Assembly: GCA_946405645.1 (NCBI GenBank)
Contig: CAMJHW010000028.1
Location: forward strand, 1 to 13,109
DNA length: 13,109 nt
From: an uncultured Bacteroidales bacterium
Lineage (GTDB): Bacteria > Bacteroidota > Bacteroidia > Bacteroidales > UBA932
Direction of reading: 5' to 3'
A program made the translations under genes and the position numbers. Below the pieces are notes generated by a model. The model did no database searches. It was given only the letters and a program-made list of their open reading frames with translations, and was not told the DNA's origin. Position 1 is the first letter of the stretch, and the number at the start of each line of letters is the position of its first letter. Below, one piece after another: positions 8,308 through 13,109 of this stretch.

Positions 8308-9243
8308 TTATCTTGGTTGTTTTCTGAATATCCTGGACTTGTCGTTCCACGCGCTCTTGCGCGGCTGGAGCGTGATGACGAAAGGCTCGGCATCGTGCAT
8401 GCTCTCGCTGAGGAAACGGTGGAGCGCAAGCGCGATGGCCGCTTCCGTCTCGCCGCCGCACTCGGCCTGCAGGGCCATGGCGATGGCGAGGGCTATCTCC
8501 TCCTCGCGCCCGCCGGCAGGAAGCGATGCGACACCGGCCGCGCGCTCACTGCGCTTGAAGGGGTTGCGGAACTTGATCTGGCCGGAGAATACCTTGCCGG
8601 AGAAGTTGTAGATGGTGAAGAGGATGAGAAGCGCGAGGAATACCACGGAGATGCTGACGACGGTCAGGGTGTATCCGTGGGGGTCGTTCTCCTTGACGAT
8701 CTCGGACTTGGACTTCTGGTTGTGCCTGCCGTTGACCGAAAGGGGAGACGGGGCTGCGGCATGTATGTCGTCGAACACCAGTTCCTTGGCGTCGGTGGCG
8801 AACTTGCTGATGCTCTGTCCTTCGGGGATGCCGACAGGAATCTCGATGCTGTCGATGACGGTGCGGCCGTCATTGCTGACGAGATAGAGAGTGGAACCCT
8901 CGCGGAGCGGGAAGTTCAGGTAGAAGGTGCCCTTCGAAGAGTTGCCGTCGGCGAAGAACACCGCTACCTGGCGCGGGCCGATCTTGGTGCGGAGGTCTCC
9001 CTTGACGATGGGGCTCTTCGTGAGGTTGGACGGGTCGTCGGTGAAGTAGCAGCCGGCGATGTTGACCGTGCCCTGTGAGGTATTGAACACCTCGACCCAT
9101 GGCGTGCGCTCACCGAAGTCGTCCACCACCGAAGAGGTGTTGTCCACCATGGCTTCGGAGATGATGAGGTCGATGACGTTCTGTGCCCGCAGGGACACGG
9201 CGGCCAGGACGAGGATGCTTACTGTCAATAGTCGTTTCATCAT
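8308..9243 (-). CDS. OadG-family subunit with extracytoplasmic lamin-tail-like domain
   Basis: This is the small membrane-anchor (gamma/delta-like) subunit of a sodium-pumping decarboxylase, enlarged to 311 residues; classical OadG/MmdD proteins are only about 80-120. A signal peptide is visible at about 1-21 (MMKRLLTVSILVLAAVSLRA). Residues about 27-136 look like a lamin-tail beta domain, with ISEAM, WVEVFNTS, VNIAGCYFTDD and YLVSNDG in the expected order. A linker leads to one membrane helix (about 191-213). The cytoplasmic tail carries a REEEIALAIAMAL helix (about 246-258) and a late Trp and basic residues, as in OadG tails. The gene starts 7 bp after the carboxyltransferase stop and precedes the carrier by 10 bp. 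Two ATG codons in a row (9243 and 9240) leave the start uncertain by one residue. The OadG assignment rests on tail features plus position; the lamin-tail call is by pattern. Confidence 0.82.
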   Translation of the reverse strand: MMKRLLTVSILVLAAVSLRAQNVIDLIISEAMVDNTSSVVDDFGERTPWVEVFNTSQGTVNIAGCYFTDDPSNLTKSPIVKGDLRTKIGPRQVAVFFADGNSSKGTFYLNFPLREGSTLYLVSNDGRTVIDSIEIPVGIPEGQSISKFATDAKELVFDDIHAAAPSPLSVNGRHNQKSKSEIVKENDPHGYTLTVVSISVVFLALLILFTIYNFSGKVFSGQIKFRNPFKRSERAAGVASLPAGGREEEIALAIAMALQAECGGETEAAIALALHRFLSESMHDAEPFVITLQPRKSAWNDKSRIFRKQPR

Positions 9244-9250
9244 AAGCCTG

Positions 9251-10762
9251 CTACAAAGGAAGGTTGTCGTGCTTCTTGGCCGGGACTTCCTGCTGCTTGC
9301 AGCTGAGGGTCTCCAAGGCGCGGATCACGCGGAAGCGGGTGTTGCGCGGCTCGATGATGTCCTCGATGTAGCCCTTCTGGGCGGCCTGGTAGGGATTGCA
9401 GAACAGGTCGTTGTACTCCTGCTCTTCGACGTCCTTCAGCACGCCCACCGCGCCCTTGGCGCCCATCACGGCTATCTCGGCCGAAGGCCAGGCGTAGTTG
9501 ATGTCGCCGCGGAGCTGCTTGCAGCTCATCACGATGTGCGCTCCGCCGTAGGACTTGCGCAGGGTGACGGTCACTTTCGGGACCGTGGCCTCGCCGTAGG
9601 CGTAAAGGAGCTTCGCGCCGTTGGTGATGATGGCGCCGTACTCCTGCTGGGTGCCGCAGAGGAATCCCGGAACGTCCACGAGGGTGACGAGCGGGATGTT
9701 GAAAGCGTCGCAGAAGCGCACGAAGCGTGCGGCCTTGCGCGAGGCGTTGATGTCCAGCACGCCCGCCAGGACGTCGGGCTGGTTGGCCACGACGCCGACG
9801 CTGCGGCCGTTCATGTGGGCGAAGCCCACGATGATGTTCTTGGCGAAGTCCTTGTGTACCTCCAGGAATCGGCCGTCATCGACGATGCCGGAGATGACGC
9901 GGTACATATCGTATGATTTGTTGGGATTGTCGGGAACGATCTCGTTGAGAGCGTCGTCTACGCGTGATATAGGATCGGCCGTGGGACGCTCGGGGGCCTC
10001 CTCGCGGTTGTTCTGGGGAAGATAGCCCAGGAGTTCCTTGATGGTGGCGATGCCTTCCTGCTCGGAGGCGGCGGCGAAGTGCGCCACTCCGCTCTTGGAG
10101 GCGTGGACCACGGCCCCGCCGAGCTGCTCCTGCGTGACTTCTTCGCCGGTGACGCTCTTTACGACGGCGGGTCCGGTAAGGAACATGTAGGAAGTGTCCT
10201 TGACCATGAGGGTGAAGTCAGTGAGGGCGGGGGAGTATACCGCTCCGCCGGCGCAAGGGCCGAAGATGCCGCTGATCTGCGGCACGACGCCCGAGGCGAG
10301 GATGTTGCGCTCGAAGATGTCGCCGTAGCCGGCGAGGGAGTCGATGCCTTCCTGGATGCGGGCTCCGCCCGAATCGTTCAGGCCGATGCACGGGGCGCCG
10401 TTGCGTACGGCGAGGTCCATGACCTTGCAGATCTTCTCCGACATGGTCTTGGAAAGGGAACCTCCCGATACGGTGAAGTCCTGTGCGAAAACATATACCA
10501 GACGGCCGTCTATCGTGCCCTGACCGGTCACGACGCCGTCGCCGTCAAAATGCTGGGCGTCCATGCCGAAGTTGGTGCAGCGGTGCTGGACGAACATGTC
10601 GAATTCTTCAAAACTGCCCGCGTCGAGCAGGAGCTCCAAACGCTCCCTTGCGGTGAGTTTGCCTTTCCGGTGCTGGGCGTCGATGCGCTCCTGACCGCCA
10701 CCGAGCCGGGCGGAAGCCCTGCGCTCTACGAGTTCATTGATCCTATTCTGCTGTATGTTCAT
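9251..10762 (-). CDS. mmdA: Acyl-CoA carboxyltransferase subunit, likely methylmalonyl-CoA decarboxylase alpha
   Basis: This cytoplasmic carboxyltransferase moves the carboxyl group from an acyl-CoA, probably (S)-methylmalonyl-CoA, to biotin on the carrier protein, giving propionyl-CoA. The product is 503 residues, close to the usual 510-520. The two crotonase-fold halves are visible: SGGARIQEG (131-139) and [16 protein letters not shown] (168-183) in the N-half; [12 protein letters not shown] (363-374) and [16 protein letters not shown] (405-420) in the C-half. A biotin-dependent carboxylase beta subunit (PccB) would look similar. The linked OadB, OadG-like and biotin carrier genes, and the lack of a biotin carboxylase gene, favour the decarboxylase. 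Glutaconyl-CoA or another acyl-CoA remains possible. It is the first gene of the operon and has a good promoter immediately upstream. No methylmalonyl-CoA epimerase gene is adjacent. Confidence 0.93.
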   Translation of the reverse strand: MNIQQNRINELVERRASARLGGGQERIDAQHRKGKLTARERLELLLDAGSFEEFDMFVQHRCTNFGMDAQHFDGDGVVTGQGTIDGRLVYVFAQDFTVSGGSLSKTMSEKICKVMDLAVRNGAPCIGLNDSGGARIQEGIDSLAGYGDIFERNILASGVVPQISGIFGPCAGGAVYSPALTDFTLMVKDTSYMFLTGPAVVKSVTGEEVTQEQLGGAVVHASKSGVAHFAAASEQEGIATIKELLGYLPQNNREEAPERPTADPISRVDDALNEIVPDNPNKSYDMYRVISGIVDDGRFLEVHKDFAKNIIVGFAHMNGRSVGVVANQPDVLAGVLDINASRKAARFVRFCDAFNIPLVTLVDVPGFLCGTQQEYGAIITNGAKLLYAYGEATVPKVTVTLRKSYGGAHIVMSCKQLRGDINYAWPSAEIAVMGAKGAVGVLKDVEEQEYNDLFCNPYQAAQKGYIEDIIEPRNTRFRVIRALETLSCKQQEVPAKKHDNLPL

Positions 10763-10788
10763 TATGGTATGAATTACTTATATTCCTT

Positions 10789-10820
10789 CAAATATATAAA
10801 AAAAACCTTAATTAGGCAAG
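10789..10820 (-). promoter_or_regulatory. Bacteroidota-type promoter for the decarboxylase operon
   Basis: On the minus strand there is a perfect match to the Bacteroidota -7 consensus TAnnTTTG: TATATTTG at 10796-10789. A CTTG at 10820-10817 resembles the -33 TTTG element. The gap between the two is 20 bp, as expected. Transcription would start near 10782, giving a leader of about 20 bases before the mmdA start at 10762. The region is markedly AT-rich compared with the genes, and it lies directly after the terminator of the preceding gene. Confidence 0.65.
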
Positions 10821-10831
10821 GTGTAGAGGCG

Positions 10832-10869
10832 AAAAAGAGACATCCTGAAAACCAGGATGTCTCTTTTTT
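10832..10869 (-). terminator. Rho-independent terminator after yebC (structurally bidirectional)
   Basis: A perfect 12-bp inverted repeat, AGAGACATCCTG (10836-10847) and its complement (10853-10864), encloses a 5-base loop. The stem is flanked by A-rich sequence on one side and T-rich on the other, so it can form a hairpin followed by a U-tract on either strand. It lies 26 bp after the yebC stop, so its natural job is to end the TPR-yebC transcript on the minus strand. It separates that transcript from the decarboxylase operon promoter at about 10789-10820. Confidence 0.9.
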
Positions 10870-10894
10870 ATACTATTTGATCCGGATGGATGGA

Positions 10895-11653
10895 TTACTC
10901 CTCCGCGGGTTTCATTGTCGTATAGACGTTGGTGACATCCTCGTCGTCCTCAAGGAGGGCGGTGAGCTTGTCGAGGGTGGCGCGCTGCTCGGGCGTAACG
11001 TCCTTGAGATCGACGTTCGGGATGCGCTCGAAGCCTCCGGAGATGAGCTCGTAGCCGTTCTCCTCGATGAACTTCTGGATGTTGCCATAGGCGGTGTAGT
11101 CGCCGTAGATGCTGATCTCGACGGTGATGTTCTCGTCCTCGTCCTCGACCTCCTGCTTGAACACTTCCTCTGCGCCGTAGTCGATGAGCTCAAGCTCAAG
11201 CTCCTCGATGTCGACGGGCTTGGCGGGATCCTCCTTGATGCGGAACACGCACTTGTGGTCGAACATGAAGCTGACGGAACCGGTGGTGCCGAGCGAACCT
11301 CCGCACTTGTTGAAATAGCTGCGGACGTTGGCCACGGTGCGGGTGTTGTTGTCGGTGGCAGCCTCTACGAGGTAGGCGATGCCGTGAGGGCCGTAGCCTT
11401 CGTATACGATCTCCTTGAAATCGCCAAGGGTCTTGTCAGTCGCCTTCTTGATGGCGCGCTCGATGTTCTCCTTGGGCATCTGCTCGGAACGAGCCTCGGC
11501 CAGGAGGGCGCGGAGGCGGGGGTTGCCGGTCACGTCGGGACCGCCGTTCTTGACGGCGATGGTGATCTCCTTTCCAAGCTTGGTGAAGACGCGGGCCATG
11601 TGCCCCCATCTCTTCAACTTCCTTTCCTTGCGGAACTCAAACGCTCTTCCCAT
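10895..11653 (-). CDS. yebC: YebC/PmpR family protein
   Basis: This 252-residue protein belongs to the widespread YebC/PmpR family. Members were first described as DNA-binding regulators; some have more recently been linked to ribosome function and translation through difficult proline-rich sequences. The start MGRAFEFRKERKLKRWGHMA is the Bacteroidota form of the N-terminus. It is followed by the conserved FTKLGKEITIAVKNGGPDVTG (about 24-44), NPRLRALLAEA (about 44-54), MPKENIERAIKKA (about 59-71) and YEGYGPHGIAYLVE (about 84-97). The acidic stretch DIEELELELIDYGAEE and the closing TTMKPAEE also fit the family. It lies 8 bp after the stop of the TPR gene, so the two are probably cotranscribed, and a strong terminator follows. 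Which of the two proposed roles applies here cannot be told from sequence. Confidence 0.93.
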   Translation of the reverse strand: MGRAFEFRKERKLKRWGHMARVFTKLGKEITIAVKNGGPDVTGNPRLRALLAEARSEQMPKENIERAIKKATDKTLGDFKEIVYEGYGPHGIAYLVEAATDNNTRTVANVRSYFNKCGGSLGTTGSVSFMFDHKCVFRIKEDPAKPVDIEELELELIDYGAEEVFKQEVEDEDENITVEISIYGDYTAYGNIQKFIEENGYELISGGFERIPNVDLKDVTPEQRATLDKLTALLEDDEDVTNVYTTMKPAEE

Positions 11654-11661
11654 GGTTCAGA

Positions 11662-12342
11662 CTATTTGGATTCGATTCTGGAAATGTACTTGTCGATGTC
11701 GTAACCCTCGATGGACTGTAAGTAGTTGTCCTTGATCCTGTTGTAGCATGCGAGGGCCTTGTCGTTGTCACCGAGCTCCTCATAGGCGATACCGGCCTTG
11801 AGCAGGTAGGATGCGGAATAGACGTTGTCAGACAGGTCGGCGGCCTTCTCGAAGTAACCGATGGCGGTATTGTAGTCCTCGAGTCCGGTATAGGCGTCGC
11901 CGATGCAGGCGAGGGCGCGGGCGGAGAGGATGTGGTCCTTGCCCTTGTACTTCTTGAGGTACTTGACGGCCTCCTCGAAGTTGCCGAGCTGGAGCTCGCA
12001 GATACCGGAATAAAGGTAGATGTCCTTGCCTCCCTTGGTACCGTAGTCATCGAGGATGTCCTTGAATCCGAGGATGTTACCGTCTCCGTTGAGGGCGAGT
12101 TCGTATTCGCCTGCGGCGAAAGCGGCCTCGGCCGGGAACTTCTGTTCCATAGCCTCCGCCTGCTTGGGCTTGAGGATCCACTGGTTGTATGCGAGTATGC
12201 CGAATCCGATCACGAGGACGGCGATGATGAGGCCGTAAATGAGATTCTTGTTTTCATTGAAGAACTGCTCGGTCTTCGAGACGGTCTCGTTGATTTTCTC
12301 CTGCTGGAGAGCTTCCTTCTGTTTAAGGTTTTCCTTTGCCAT
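11662..12342 (-). CDS. Membrane-anchored tetratricopeptide repeat protein
   Basis: This 226-residue protein has a charged cytoplasmic N-terminus, one membrane helix (about residues 34-52, NLIYGLIIAVLVIGFGILA) and a C-terminal domain of tetratricopeptide-like helical repeats. Repeats can be seen around DIYLYSGICELQLGNFEEAV (about 107-126), ACIGDAYTGLEDYNTAIGYF (about 144-163) and KAGIAYEELGDNDKALACYN (about 177-196). Such domains usually bind other proteins. With a basic start and no signal cleavage site, the repeats probably face the periplasm. The build resembles the YfgM-like TPR anchors of other bacteria, and similar genes are often seen beside recF in Bacteroidota. No enzymatic role is suggested. 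It leads a two-gene unit with yebC and is divergent from recF. Confidence 0.85.
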   Translation of the reverse strand: MAKENLKQKEALQQEKINETVSKTEQFFNENKNLIYGLIIAVLVIGFGILAYNQWILKPKQAEAMEQKFPAEAAFAAGEYELALNGDGNILGFKDILDDYGTKGGKDIYLYSGICELQLGNFEEAVKYLKKYKGKDHILSARALACIGDAYTGLEDYNTAIGYFEKAADLSDNVYSASYLLKAGIAYEELGDNDKALACYNRIKDNYLQSIEGYDIDKYISRIESK

Positions 12343-12353
12343 ATTACGTAATA

Positions 12354-12386
12354 TTATATTATCTGTAGGATGCTGTTTTTACCAAA
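12354..12386 (-). promoter_or_regulatory. Possible promoter for the TPR-yebC unit
   Basis: On the minus strand a TTTG at 12386-12383 could act as a -33 element. About 21 bp further on, TAATATAA (12361-12354) is only a partial match to TAnnTTTG. A promoter is needed between this gene and divergent recF, and the stretch is very AT-rich, but the exact element is uncertain. Confidence 0.3.
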
Positions 12387-12421
12387 CGGGCAAAACAGAA
12401 CGCAAAAATAGAAAAAAATGA

Positions 12422-12429
12422 TAACTTTG
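12422..12429 (+). promoter_or_regulatory. -7 element of the recF promoter
   Basis: TAACTTTG is a perfect match to the Bacteroidota -7 consensus TAnnTTTG. It lies 19 bp before the recF start codon, so the transcript would have a very short leader of about 12-14 bases. No TTTG is seen at the -33 position; that region is A-rich instead. Confidence 0.55.
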
Positions 12430-12448
12430 CAAAGAACAACGCCGATTT

Positions 12449-13109
12449 ATGCCCGTACTCAAGAAAATAGTGGTCCAGGATTTCAGGAACATAGCCCTGC
12501 AGGAGCTGTCCTTCTCCCCTAACATCAACTGTATCTCCGGCAACAACGGGGAGGGCAAGACCAACCTCATCGACGCCATATACTATCTCTCCATGACCAA
12601 GAGCGCGCTGGGCTCTTCAGACCGGTTCAATTTCCGGTACGGTACGGACGCGTTCGCCATCGCAGGGTCGTACCTTATGCCCAACGGGCTGGAGTCACGT
12701 TTTTCCGTATCCGTCACCTCCGACGGCGAGAAGAAAGTCAAGCGTGACGACAAACCTTACAAGCGCGTGTCCGAACATGTCGGCGTGCTGCCCATCGTGC
12801 TCGTCTCTCCTTCCGACATCTCCATGGTCAGCGAGTCAGGCGAGGAGCGGCGGCGGTTCATGAACGCGGTCCTGTCACAGATGGACCATGTTTATCTTGA
12901 CAACGTACAGCAGTACAACCGATATCTCCTGCAACGCAACCGCCTGCTCAAGTCTTCCGATCCGGATCCCGACCTGCTGGATGCGTTCGACGCGAGGCTT
13001 TCTATCCTTGCCGCTCCGATCGCGGAGGGGCGGAAGAACCTCGCGGAGTCCTTGGCCCCCGTGGTTCAGGCCTACTATACCGAACTCTCAGGCGGCAGGG
13101 AGGAGGTCG
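12449..13109 (+). CDS. recF: DNA replication/repair protein RecF, 3' end cut by window edge
   Basis: RecF is an SMC-like ATPase that helps load RecA at single-strand gaps together with RecO and RecR. The window holds 220 codons of an expected 360-370. The N-terminus MPVLKKIVVQDFRNIALQEL leads to the Walker A loop GNNGEGKT (residues 31-38), followed by NLIDAIYYLSMTKSALGSSD. Later PIVLVSPSDISMVSESGEER, RRRFMNAVLSQMD and YNRYLLQRNRLLK match the usual RecF core. The Walker B and most of the signature region lie beyond the edge. ATG at 12449 is the chosen start: the protein begins just before the conserved first strand, and a good -7 element lies 19 bp upstream. It is divergent from the TPR gene across a 106-bp intergenic region. 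Confidence 0.95.
   Translation, partial: MPVLKKIVVQDFRNIALQELSFSPNINCISGNNGEGKTNLIDAIYYLSMTKSALGSSDRFNFRYGTDAFAIAGSYLMPNGLESRFSVSVTSDGEKKVKRDDKPYKRVSEHVGVLPIVLVSPSDISMVSESGEERRRFMNAVLSQMDHVYLDNVQQYNRYLLQRNRLLKSSDPDPDLLDAFDARLSILAAPIAEGRKNLAESLAPVVQAYYTELSGGREEV

Noticed and set aside
8298..8429. N-terminal extension of the biotin carrier to an upstream ATG at 8429
   Set aside because: It would overlap the OadG-like gene by over 120 bp, and the extra residues (MRSTVSSARACTM...) do not look like the family, whereas MKEYKFKING from 8297 does.
10079..11704. A 541-codon open frame on the plus strand across mmdA, the terminator and yebC
   Set aside because: It runs through a clear terminator, a promoter and two well-supported genes, and its composition is that of antisense sequence.

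Overview
The window looks like a chromosomal segment from a member of the Bacteroidota, most likely a Bacteroidales relative with moderately high GC. Three things point this way: the YebC N-terminus (MGRAFEFRK...KRW) is of the Bacteroidota type; upstream regions carry TAnnTTTG-like -7 elements instead of E. coli -10 boxes; and the gene set combines a succinate-pathway sodium-pumping decarboxylase, a reduced bacterial V-type ATPase, and recF next to a membrane-anchored TPR protein. Genus cannot be decided from this sequence.

Layout: all genes lie on the minus strand except recF at the right edge. Reading in the direction of transcription (right to left), a two-gene unit encodes a membrane-anchored TPR protein and YebC (12342 to 10895). 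It ends in a strong hairpin at 10832-10869. A good Bacteroidota-type promoter follows at about 10789-10820. It drives a tightly packed decarboxylase operon: carboxyltransferase, OadG-like subunit with an extracytoplasmic lamin-tail-like domain, biotin carrier, and OadB/MmdB membrane pump (10762 to 6710). After only 54 bp come the V-type ATPase genes E, DUF2764, A, B, D and I (6655 to the left edge), with gaps or overlaps of 2-12 bp. Subunit I is cut by the left edge close to its C-terminus, and the proteolipid subunit K would be expected beyond it. recF (12449 to the right edge, plus strand) is divergent from the TPR gene and is cut at its 3' end.

How the parts work together: the decarboxylase most likely removes CO2 from methylmalonyl-CoA in the succinate-to-propionate route and uses that energy to export Na+. 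The V-type ATPase couples ATP to movement of H+ or Na+. Their close co-orientation suggests they may share an ion circuit and perhaps a transcript. The ion used by the ATPase cannot be read here because the K subunit is outside the window.

No RNA gene, CRISPR array, insertion sequence, phage remnant or pseudogene is visible, and no intergenic stretch exceeds about 135 bp. The window is mainly core energy metabolism. The least ordinary points are the lamin-tail/OadG fusion, the minimal V-ATPase gene set with DUF2764 in the stalk position, and the adjacency of the two ion pumps.
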